Shown: in pieces, positions 33,643 through 40,721 of the stretch
How positions within the stretch are numbered: the stretch's first letter is position 1
Layout: each line of letters opens with the position of its first letter
The notes under the pieces: model-generated
What the model was told of the DNA's origin: nothing
Database searches by the model: none
Seen by the model: only the letters and a program-made list of their open reading frames with translations
Program-made: the position numbers and the translations under genes
Assembly (NCBI RefSeq): GCF_011761345.1
Contig: NZ_JAASRY010000001.1
Location: forward strand, 496,001 to 560,000
Source: Thalassobacillus devorans
Lineage (GTDB): Bacteria; Bacillota; Bacilli; Bacillales; Halobacillaceae
Length of the DNA: 64,000 bases
Reading direction: 5' to 3'

Positions 33643-33830
33643 CTGTATGTTCCTTTCCTGGTGTATAGTGCTTTTTGGACGAATAAAGATAATCCTACCA
33701 ATAATGTTGGAAAGGGACAACAGTTTACGGGTATTTGGTAAAAAATATCGCCAGATTCTTATTAAATTGAAAAAGAGGGCGACTACTGATAACATTAGTG
33801 AAAAATGTACTTGTAAATGAGGGAATGATC

Positions 33831-34367
33831 ATGCCAAGAGAATCGAAGCGACAGAAATTATTAGAAGCGGCTGCCCTGATTGTAACGGAACAAGGCAGTG
33901 ACGCGCTGACACTGGACGCCGTGGCGAAACGGGCAGAAGTCAGCAAGGGCGGGCTTTTGTATCATTTTTCAACTAAGGAAGCGCTTGTTAAAGGGCTTGT
34001 GCAATATATGAATGATATCTACCGTGAAAACGTCGAAGAATTGGTAGAAAAAGACGATGGGGAGACCGGAAAATGGGCCAGGTCTTTTATCAATGTCATG
34101 CATGATAAAAGTAAGGAAAATCGGACGATCAGTGCCGGAATGCTCGCTGCTCAAGGGATTAATCCGAAACTGCTCAAGCCCCTTCAGGATACGTATGCGG
34201 ACTGGCAGAATCATATCGAGCACGATGGAATCGACCAGGTGGATGCGACGATAATGCGTCTGGCCGTCGATGGTTTGTGGCTGTCAGAAATCTTCGGTCT
34301 CGGACCGCTGCCACCGAAATTAAGAGAACGCGTGCTTGAGCGTCTGCTTGAACAGACCTATGAATAG
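33831..34367 (+). CDS. TetR-family transcriptional regulator
   Basis: A 178-residue TetR regulator. The N-terminal HTH is ALTLDAVAKRAEVSKGGLLY then HFSTKEALVKGLVQYM (residues ~25-60), and the C-terminal part is a helical ligand domain. ATG 33831 follows GAGGGAATGATC. It is divergent from the second brnQ (188-bp gap) and convergent with the BCCT transporter gene, so its target could be either itself with brnQ or the carnitine genes. Confidence 0.87.
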   Translation: MPRESKRQKLLEAAALIVTEQGSDALTLDAVAKRAEVSKGGLLYHFSTKEALVKGLVQYMNDIYRENVEELVEKDDGETGKWARSFINVMHDKSKENRTISAGMLAAQGINPKLLKPLQDTYADWQNHIEHDGIDQVDATIMRLAVDGLWLSEIFGLGPLPPKLRERVLERLLEQTYE

Positions 34368-34388
34368 GCAGTGAAATTATTACATTAT

Positions 34389-34425
34389 AAAAAAGTCACC
34401 GGCTCTTCGTAAGCCGGTGACTTTT
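34389..34425. terminator. Bidirectional terminator
   Basis: AAAAGTCACCGGCT and AGCCGGTGACTTTT form a 14-bp stem between the convergent TetR and BCCT genes. Confidence 0.88.
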
Positions 34426-34431
34426 CGTTAT

Positions 34432-35976
34432 TCAGGATGCTTCTCTTTCTGCTGCCTCTGCTTTTTCTCTGTCTTCATTTACCATTTTGATAAACGACCA
34501 GCCTAACATCGGAAGGATGAACAACAGTGGGAACCCACCAATGATACTGATCGTCTGCAATGTCGTCAGTCCGCCCATGTTCATAAAAATCATCGGCAGG
34601 ATGGAAAGGGCAAGTGCCCAGAACAGGCGGTTCCAGCGGAGGGGTTCTCCTTCGACATGCTTCTGGACGACAGAAGCGATGACATAAGAGCCGGAGTCGT
34701 ACGTCGTTGATAAGAATATAGTCGCAAGCAGGACGAATACGATAATCGCGAGAGTCGCCAGTGGCAATTCTGTCAGCGTACCGATGATGGCTGCCGGTGC
34801 GCCTTGCTGGTTCAATGTTTCAATGACTGAATATTGACCGGTCAGCTCCAAATACATGGAATAGTTTCCTAGAATTCCGAAGAACAACACGGTGCCAAGA
34901 CTACCAAACAACACGGTTCCGAACACGACCTGGCGGATGGTTCTCCCTTTGGAAATACGGGCGATGAACAGTCCGACAAACGGTGCGTAGACAATCCACC
35001 ATGCCCAGTAGAAGACCGTCCAGCCTTCCGGGAACCCGGTCCGCTCGAACATGGCAAGGTCATTGAATGGTTCGGACCACGTGCTCATCAGGAAGAAGTT
35101 GTCCATCATTCTTCCGAGTGCCGTTCCGGTTGACTCCGTGATGAAAGTCGTCGGTCCGACTGCAAATACGAATAGGAGTAAAATGAATGCGAGCCAAAGG
35201 TTGATGTCGCTCAGCCTGCGGATTCCTTTTTGCAGTCCGGAATAGGCGCTGAGCCCGAATATCATCGTACAGAACATCAAAATGATGGACTTGGTTGTCA
35301 TCGTGTCCGGCATGCCGACAAGATGGTTCAGTCCGGCAGAAATGATTGGGGCGGATAACGCGAGTCCGGTTCCGCCACCACCGAGCAGGCCGAACATGAA
35401 CAGGATGTCCACGAGTCGTCCGATCGGTCCGTCGGTATATTTTCCAAGAACCGGACGACAGGCTTCGCTGATTTTGAAAACTTTCGTCTTTTTAACAAAG
35501 AACATATAGCCGATTGGCAGGGCCGGGATTGCGAACATGGCCCACGCGATCGGTCCCCAATGGAAAAATCCATAAGTGGAAGCCCATTGAATCGCTTCTT
35601 GTGAACCTGGTTCCAGACCGAATGGCGGTCCCTCGTAATAGTAAGCCCACTCGATGACACCCCAGTACAGAATACCGGTGCCAATCCCACTCGTAAATAA
35701 CATCGCAGCCCAGGAGCTTGTTTTAAATTCGGGCTTCGTGTGTTTGTCTCCGAGCTTGATATCCCCGTACCTGCTAGTTCCAATGAATATTAAAAATAGA
35801 AGCAGGGCAAGTCCCACACCTAAAAATAGGAAACCCAATCGCTGGGTCATTATCTCATTAACGGCTAATACCACTTCTTTACCTTGTGTCGGAAATACGA
35901 TGAGGGGCAGGGATACAAGCAGCAATAAAGCCAGCGCCCCTCCAAACGTTTTCCAATCCATGAGTTCTTTTCTCAA
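34432..35976 (-). CDS. BCCT-family transporter (carnitine/betaine type)
   Basis: A 514-residue betaine/choline/carnitine transporter with twelve helices. The BCCT core reads WAMFAIPALPIGYMFF and later the substrate-site segment GWTVFYWAWWIVYAPFVGLF. Start TTG 35976 is chosen after AGGAGG with 7-nt spacing; ATG six codons downstream is the alternative. It is divergent from the carnitine degradation operon, and both promoters share a 17-bp spacer motif, so L-carnitine is the most likely substrate. Uptake would serve osmoprotection and nutrition. Confidence 0.9.
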   Translation of the reverse strand: MRKELMDWKTFGGALALLLLVSLPLIVFPTQGKEVVLAVNEIMTQRLGFLFLGVGLALLLFLIFIGTSRYGDIKLGDKHTKPEFKTSSWAAMLFTSGIGTGILYWGVIEWAYYYEGPPFGLEPGSQEAIQWASTYGFFHWGPIAWAMFAIPALPIGYMFFVKKTKVFKISEACRPVLGKYTDGPIGRLVDILFMFGLLGGGGTGLALSAPIISAGLNHLVGMPDTMTTKSIILMFCTMIFGLSAYSGLQKGIRRLSDINLWLAFILLLFVFAVGPTTFITESTGTALGRMMDNFFLMSTWSEPFNDLAMFERTGFPEGWTVFYWAWWIVYAPFVGLFIARISKGRTIRQVVFGTVLFGSLGTVLFFGILGNYSMYLELTGQYSVIETLNQQGAPAAIIGTLTELPLATLAIIVFVLLATIFLSTTYDSGSYVIASVVQKHVEGEPLRWNRLFWALALSILPMIFMNMGGLTTLQTISIIGGFPLLFILPMLGWSFIKMVNEDREKAEAAEREAS

Positions 35977-36026
35977 AAGAAATCCTCCTCTATGTGTTGA
36001 ATTGTTTCGTTTTCTCGACACATTAA

Positions 36027-36070
36027 ACTGTACAATCCAGACGGTTTTCTTTCAAAGTCCGGATAGCGCA
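36027..36070 (-). promoter_or_regulatory. BCCT promoter with spacer-embedded operator
   Basis: Read on the minus strand: TTGAAA (36055-36050), 17-bp spacer GAAAACCGTCTGGATTG, TACAGT (36032-36027). The spacer matches 13 of 17 bases of the spacer in the facing carnitine operon promoter. AGTCCGGAT occurs again on the plus strand at 36057-36065. Confidence 0.65.
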
Positions 36071-36197
36071 GTAAATAGAAGATAGACGCATCATATTGAA
36101 AATGCGACGAGTTCAGTTACTTTTATACTTGATTTTGCCTGATGAATGTAGAGGATGGCACTGTATAGATGTTTTATATTTATTTTTTAAAAAATGT

Positions 36198-36226
36198 TTG
36201 AAAGTAAACAGTCCGGATGGTATAGT
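36198..36226 (+). promoter_or_regulatory. Carnitine operon promoter with spacer-embedded operator
   Basis: TTGAAA, 17-bp spacer GTAAACAGTCCGGATGG, TATAGT: a near-consensus sigma-A promoter whose spacer carries the AGTCCGGAT motif shared with the divergent BCCT promoter. Confidence 0.7.
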
Positions 36227-36274
36227 TTTGTCGTGATCAAAAAACAACGTTCACCTATTGAAGGAGGAATTGTC

Positions 36275-37165
36275 ATGAAGCATAAAGTTATCCTTACTTC
36301 TGCCGTAACAGGAGCAGGAGATACAATAAAGAAAAACCCGCATGTACCTGTAACACCAAAGGAAATTGCAGAGTCTGCGATTGAATCGGCGAAAGCGGGG
36401 GCTACGGTTGCCCACGTACATGCCCGTGATCCGGAGACTGGCGGGATTAGCCACAATGTTGAGCATTATCGTGAGATTGTCGACTGTATCCGTGAATCAG
36501 AAACCGATGTGATCATAAACATCACCTCTGGTGGAGGCGGCGACTTCATCCCGAGCCTGAATACGCCGGCAGCGGGTGGTGATGGAACGGACATTCAGAC
36601 ACCGGCTGAGCGTCATGAACCGGTTGGCGAGCTGCTTCCGGAGATGTGTACGTTGGATTGCGGAAGCACGAACTTCGGTGACATGATTTATATGAGCCCG
36701 ACAGATTGGCTCCGTGAACAGGCGAAGCTTATCCAGAATAGCGGTGTAAAGCCGGAACTGGAATGTTTTGATACCGGCCATGTTCGTTTTGCCAACCAGT
36801 TAGTGGAAGAAGGACTGATCGATGGTGATCCGATGTATCAGTTTTGCCTGGGAATTCCTTGGGGGGCAGCGGCTGATGTCGAAACGATGTCCTATATGAA
36901 AAATCGCATTCCTGACAATGCGCACTGGTCCGCTTTCGGAATCGGACGGATGCAGATGCCGATGGCTTCTCAATCTGCACTTCTTGGCGGTAACGTTCGT
37001 GTCGGGCTTGAAGATAATATTTATCTGTCCAAAGGTGTTGTGGCGAAAAACGAACAGCTTGTTGATAAAGCTGTCACGATGCTGAATGGCCTGGATTTAG
37101 AGCCGATGACACCAAAAGAAGCTAGAGAATTGCTGAATCTGCGTAACCCGAACGGAGGTAAATAA
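36275..37165 (+). CDS. Beta-keto acid cleavage enzyme (BKACE), dehydrocarnitine cleavage
   Basis: A 296-residue BKACE (DUF849) enzyme. ILTSAVTGAGDTIKKNPHVP, the zinc-binding VAHVHARDPETGG, and the C-terminal GNVRVGLEDNIYLSKG are family hallmarks. BKACEs condense a beta-keto acid with acetyl-CoA; next to carnitine dehydrogenase the substrate should be 3-dehydrocarnitine, giving betainyl-CoA and acetoacetate. ATG 36275 follows AAGGAGG; an upstream ATG in the frame lies inside the promoter. First gene of a three-gene operon. Confidence 0.93.
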   Translation: MKHKVILTSAVTGAGDTIKKNPHVPVTPKEIAESAIESAKAGATVAHVHARDPETGGISHNVEHYREIVDCIRESETDVIINITSGGGGDFIPSLNTPAAGGDGTDIQTPAERHEPVGELLPEMCTLDCGSTNFGDMIYMSPTDWLREQAKLIQNSGVKPELECFDTGHVRFANQLVEEGLIDGDPMYQFCLGIPWGAAADVETMSYMKNRIPDNAHWSAFGIGRMQMPMASQSALLGGNVRVGLEDNIYLSKGVVAKNEQLVDKAVTMLNGLDLEPMTPKEARELLNLRNPNGGK

Positions 37166-37167
37166 AC

Positions 37168-38121
37168 ATGAGCGTACAAAAAGCAGCAGTAGTCGGAACA
37201 GGAGTTATTGGTACAGGCTGGATCGTCCGGATGTTAGCCAACGGTTATGATGTCGTGGCGACCGACCCGGCAGAAGGTGCAGAAGAACACATGCGCAGAG
37301 CGGTGGAACAGGCGTGGCCGTACGCCGAGCAGCTAGGTTTAGCAGAAGGTGCTTCGAAAGGTCGCCTCACTTTTGAAAAAGAATTAGCAGAAGCGGTGAA
37401 AGACGCCGATATCATTCAGGAGAACGTCCCGGAAGTAGAAGAACTGAAGCAGACCGTCCTGCAGAACATCGATCGACATGCGAAGCCGGATGCGATAATC
37501 GGTTCCAGTACATCTGGTATTATGCCGTCCGAACTGCAGGCCAACCTGCAGCATCCGGAGCGCTTTGTGGTGGCGCACCCGTTCCACCCAGTTTATATTT
37601 TGCCATTGGTGGAAGTCGTACCAGGAGAACAGACAACAACAGAGAATACAGAAAAGGCGAAAGCTTTTTATGAAGCGATCCAGATGCGCGTGCTATTGGT
37701 CCGTCATGAAATTGAAGGCCATATCGCCGATCGTTTGATCGAAGCGATCTGGCGCGAATCACTTCATATCGTCAATGAGGGAATCGCAACAACTGAAGAG
37801 GTGGACAAAGCGTTCACGCATGGCGCCGGTATGCGCTATGCCCAATATGGTCCGTTCTTGACTTTCCATTTGGCCGGTGGTGAAGGTGGCATGCGCCACA
37901 TGCTGAAGCAATTCGGCCCGGCATTGAAAAAACCATGGACGAAACTGGAGGCACCGGAGCTTACCGATGAGCTGTATGATAAAGTGGTATCCGGTTGTGA
38001 AGAGCAGTCCAACGGCATGTCCATGAGCGAACTGGATGCACACCGGAATGAGTTTTTGGTCAAGTTATACGATCTCGTCCAGGAGTATTGGCCGAAAGAA
38101 ACAGAGAAAACACGCGTATAA
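37168..38121 (+). CDS. lcdH: L-carnitine dehydrogenase
   Basis: A 317-residue NAD-dependent 3-hydroxyacyl-CoA dehydrogenase-like enzyme. The Rossmann motif is VVGTGVIGTGW (residues 8-18), the catalytic region is SSTSGIMPSEL then VVAHPFHPVYILPLVEVVPG with the active-site His-Pro, and the C-terminal domain has GPFLTFHLAGGEGGM, typical of carnitine dehydrogenases. It oxidises L-carnitine to 3-dehydrocarnitine. Only 2 nt separate it from the BKACE gene; AACGGAGG is its ribosome-binding site. Confidence 0.93.
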   Translation: MSVQKAAVVGTGVIGTGWIVRMLANGYDVVATDPAEGAEEHMRRAVEQAWPYAEQLGLAEGASKGRLTFEKELAEAVKDADIIQENVPEVEELKQTVLQNIDRHAKPDAIIGSSTSGIMPSELQANLQHPERFVVAHPFHPVYILPLVEVVPGEQTTTENTEKAKAFYEAIQMRVLLVRHEIEGHIADRLIEAIWRESLHIVNEGIATTEEVDKAFTHGAGMRYAQYGPFLTFHLAGGEGGMRHMLKQFGPALKKPWTKLEAPELTDELYDKVVSGCEEQSNGMSMSELDAHRNEFLVKLYDLVQEYWPKETEKTRV

Positions 38122-38134
38122 GGAGGATGGCGTC

Positions 38135-38599
38135 ATGGATTTTAATTTTCAACAAACCGTCCCTGCGGCGTGGGTGGATTATAACGGTCATATGAACGAT
38201 GCGGAATACAACCGGGCGTTCAGCCAGGCGACCGATGCGTTCATCGACCATATCGGTTTAGATGCCGCAGCGCGCAGTGAGTTTGATTACACGATTTTCA
38301 CACTGGAAACCCATGTTTGCTACTTGCAGGAGATGAAAGAGGGACAAGCATTCGAAATTACTTCCCGCGTGCTTGATTATGACGAGAAGCGGATCCATCT
38401 GTTCTTATCAATGTATAATGCGGATGGTGAACTGGTAGCGACGTTAGAGGAAATGCTGATGGGAATTGATGTGAATGAGGGAAGAGGCGCACGTTTCCCG
38501 GGAAATATTGAAGCTGTGATTGCTCAGTTGTTCGAGAAAGACAGTGGTCTTGGGAAGCCGAAACAGGCAGGCCGAACGGTTGGTATCAAAAGAAAATAA
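38135..38599 (+). CDS. Betainyl-CoA thioesterase (hotdog fold)
   Basis: A 154-residue 4-hydroxybenzoyl-CoA thioesterase-like hotdog protein (PAAWVDYNGHMNDAEYNRAF, with the usual Asp and His). Third gene of the carnitine operon, 13 nt after carnitine dehydrogenase; ATG 38135 follows AGGAGG, and the longer frame overlaps the upstream gene. By context it hydrolyses betainyl-CoA to glycine betaine and CoA, completing carnitine to betaine conversion. Confidence 0.9.
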   Translation: MDFNFQQTVPAAWVDYNGHMNDAEYNRAFSQATDAFIDHIGLDAAARSEFDYTIFTLETHVCYLQEMKEGQAFEITSRVLDYDEKRIHLFLSMYNADGELVATLEEMLMGIDVNEGRGARFPGNIEAVIAQLFEKDSGLGKPKQAGRTVGIKRK

Positions 38600-38716
38600 C
38601 CTTAAGCAGGCTCTCTATTCTTAGGGGGTCTGCTTTTTTATGGGAAGTTTCACCCATAATTGGAAATAACATGTTAAAATTTTCGGATAGGTAACTTGGA
38701 CAAAGGAGGGGCAGCT

Positions 38717-39328
38717 TTGAAAAAAATCTATTTTTTGTTGGTGGCGATCGCCGTAATGGTGATTGCTGCCGGGTGTGCAAAGGCGGAAAGCGGCGACGTG
38801 ACGATACAAAAGAACCCGGATTCCGATTATGAAAAAACATTCGACGAACTAGCGTTAGGGGAATTAAATGAATACACGTATCATCGACCTAAGGATGAAA
38901 GCTTGACAGGTGAAATTTTCGTTGAACTTTATGAAAATGGGGTAAAACAGGAAAACACTACTTCCTTATCTTTTAACTGGGAGGAAGGGGGAGAGCAAGA
39001 GGGCGCCCTCGGAATGGGACTCATCGAGCACAACCAGGAAGAGCCTTCTCTGCTGCTCTACAGCCCGGACGGCACACTGAAGTCCAGTAAGTTACAAGGA
39101 ACTATTTGGACGGATTTAAGTATAAGAGGCTGGCAGGATGCTGTCGGGGGAGAAGAATTGAGCCTGGAAACAGGAAAAGAATATATTTTAGGTGCTTATA
39201 CTGGCTCGATTGGTAACGAAATGAGCATGTATGATTTAACTGATGAAGAAGAGTTAGAGGAGATGCTGAATGCTCATGAATTTGTTTTGTTGTTTAAAAT
39301 AAGACTGGGTGAGAATGACCAAGGTTAG
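38717..39328 (+). CDS. Predicted lipoprotein
   Basis: A 203-residue lipoprotein from TTG 38717 (after AAAGGAGGGG). Signal peptide MKKIYFLLVAIAVMVIAAGC puts the lipidated cysteine at residue 20. The mature part is acidic with beta-strand-rich stretches (NEYTYHRPKDESLTGEIFVE; KEYILGAYTGSIGNEMSMYD). No family recognised. A TTG seven codons upstream lies within the ribosome-binding region. It separates the carnitine operon from the sugar locus. Confidence 0.72.
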   Translation: MKKIYFLLVAIAVMVIAAGCAKAESGDVTIQKNPDSDYEKTFDELALGELNEYTYHRPKDESLTGEIFVELYENGVKQENTTSLSFNWEEGGEQEGALGMGLIEHNQEEPSLLLYSPDGTLKSSKLQGTIWTDLSIRGWQDAVGGEELSLETGKEYILGAYTGSIGNEMSMYDLTDEEELEEMLNAHEFVLLFKIRLGENDQG

Positions 39329-39349
39329 ACAGCCTGAGGAATAGCCATG

Positions 39350-39592
39350 CTACCCATTTAACGGTTGGTCAGCCAGCCATTCCATAATCGTCATTGTTTT
39401 TCCGTTAACTTCCATCGGAGGATCATTGTTGAACAGGTAAATCCATGTACAGTGAGGATGATATTGAAAGGTTGATCCAGCGCTGTGTTTGTATAGTCCA
39501 GATTTATTACGGACCTGAAATATCTCGAGATCGCGCATTTCACAAGTTGGTTTATGCTTAAAAAAATGGTAGATCAAACCAATAAATAGCAC
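39350..39592 (-). pseudogene. Possible gene fragment (80 codons)
   Basis: A minus-strand frame starting at GTG encodes sequence that looks coding (IYLFNNDPPMEVNGKTMTIM) but has no ribosome-binding site, and no homologue is recognised. It may be the remnant of a longer gene, or a chance frame. It is the only structure I see in the 400-base gap before the LacI promoter. Confidence 0.25.
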
Positions 39593-39639
39593 TAATAGAC
39601 TAAATTACAACAAACATTAAAAAATTTCTGAAAATTGTA

Positions 39640-39690
39640 TTGAAATCGCTTTCCTAACAAGCTATAATTTTCATTGAAACGTTTCAATGA
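39640..39690 (+). promoter_or_regulatory. LacI-regulator promoter, cre-like site and LacI operator
   Basis: TTGAAA (39640-39645), 17-bp spacer and TATAAT (39663-39668) form a near-consensus promoter. TGAAATCGCTTTCC (39641-39654) overlaps the -35 box and matches the CcpA cre consensus with one mismatch. TCATTGAAACGTTTCAATGA (39671-39690) is a perfect 20-bp palindrome across the expected start site, the likely operator of the LacI protein. Confidence 0.8.
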
Positions 39691-39731
39691 AATGTTAACT
39701 TGCAGATGAATGCTGGAGAAGAGGGAATATA

Positions 39732-40721
39732 TTGGCTACTTTGAAGGATGTAGCGAAAAAAGCTGGTGTCAGTGTTGCAACTACTTCTTATGTAATGAAT
39801 GGAAGTAAGCTTATCACGGAAGAAACAAAAGAAAAGGTTTTGGCGGCGGCGAAAGAACTAGGCTATCGCCCCAATGGAAATGCCAAAAATTTAAAGAAGA
39901 ACAAAACCCATATCATCGGCTTTTTCTTAAGTGGATTCACGGGACCGTTTTTTAACGAATTGTTAGAAGGAATACAGGTTACGGTCATCAAGAATGGTTA
40001 TGAGATGGTCGTATGTGCCTCGGATGATAAGCATCGTTTGTTGCTGGAACAATATGTGGATGGTGCCATCATCCTGAACTATCATATCGCCGATGAATTG
40101 TTGGACAGCCTAGCGAGTGAAAAGTTTCCGTTAGTTGTGCTGGATCGGGACTTGGAGAATCCTCACATCAGCCAGGTTTTACTTCCGAACAAACATGGCA
40201 TGAAGCAAGTAGTTGATCATCTTGTAGAAGAAGGGCATCAGCGAATCGGTTTTATTGCCGGTTCTGAAGAGTCGTTTGATGGTGAAAGTCGTTTGGAAGG
40301 ATTCAAGGAATCCCTTGCCACTAGAGGTTTGAGTTTTGATAAGAAAGATTTACTCAGGGCTGATTTCACAGAAATCAGCGGTCTTCTATGCATGAAAGAA
40401 TATCTGGATAAGGAAGCTGATTATCCGACAGCGTTTGTTTCTGCCAATGATGAAATGGCGATGGGGGCGATTAAAGCTGTTCAGCAAAAAGGCATGAAAG
40501 TCCCGGAAGATATCGCTTTTACCGGTTTTGATGATATTGACTTATCTCGCTATTTCCACCCGTCTTTATCAACCGTCTGTGTTCAAAAGAAACAATGGGG
40601 ACGGATTGCTGCAGAAACGTTGTTCCATATGCTGGAGAAAAAACACGCTGTTGCAGAGGAGGAGATTACGATTGAATTTATTCCGAGGGAATCAAGCTTG
40701 AAAGGAGTGATGAGAGATTAA
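39732..40721 (+). CDS. LacI-family regulator of the glucan locus
   Basis: A 329-residue LacI/GalR regulator with HTH plus hinge at residues 3-55 (LKDVAKKAGVSVATTSYVMN) and a periplasmic-binding-protein-like effector domain (IIGFFLSGFTGPFFNELLEG; FTGFDDIDLSRYFHPSLSTV). TTG start follows AGAAGAGGG. It is the first gene of a ~15.6-kb co-directional gene run and is preceded by a perfect palindrome; further copies of the palindrome core occur before the GH94 gene and inside the next gene. The inducer is probably a beta-1,2-gluco-oligosaccharide (inference). Confidence 0.92.
   Translation: MATLKDVAKKAGVSVATTSYVMNGSKLITEETKEKVLAAAKELGYRPNGNAKNLKKNKTHIIGFFLSGFTGPFFNELLEGIQVTVIKNGYEMVVCASDDKHRLLLEQYVDGAIILNYHIADELLDSLASEKFPLVVLDRDLENPHISQVLLPNKHGMKQVVDHLVEEGHQRIGFIAGSEESFDGESRLEGFKESLATRGLSFDKKDLLRADFTEISGLLCMKEYLDKEADYPTAFVSANDEMAMGAIKAVQQKGMKVPEDIAFTGFDDIDLSRYFHPSLSTVCVQKKQWGRIAAETLFHMLEKKHAVAEEEITIEFIPRESSLKGVMRD

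Noticed and set aside
32263-33795. Start of the second brnQ at the far upstream end of its frame
   Set aside because: The extra 51 codons are not conserved with the first BrnQ, lack a ribosome-binding site and would occupy the promoter; ATG 33642 is well placed.
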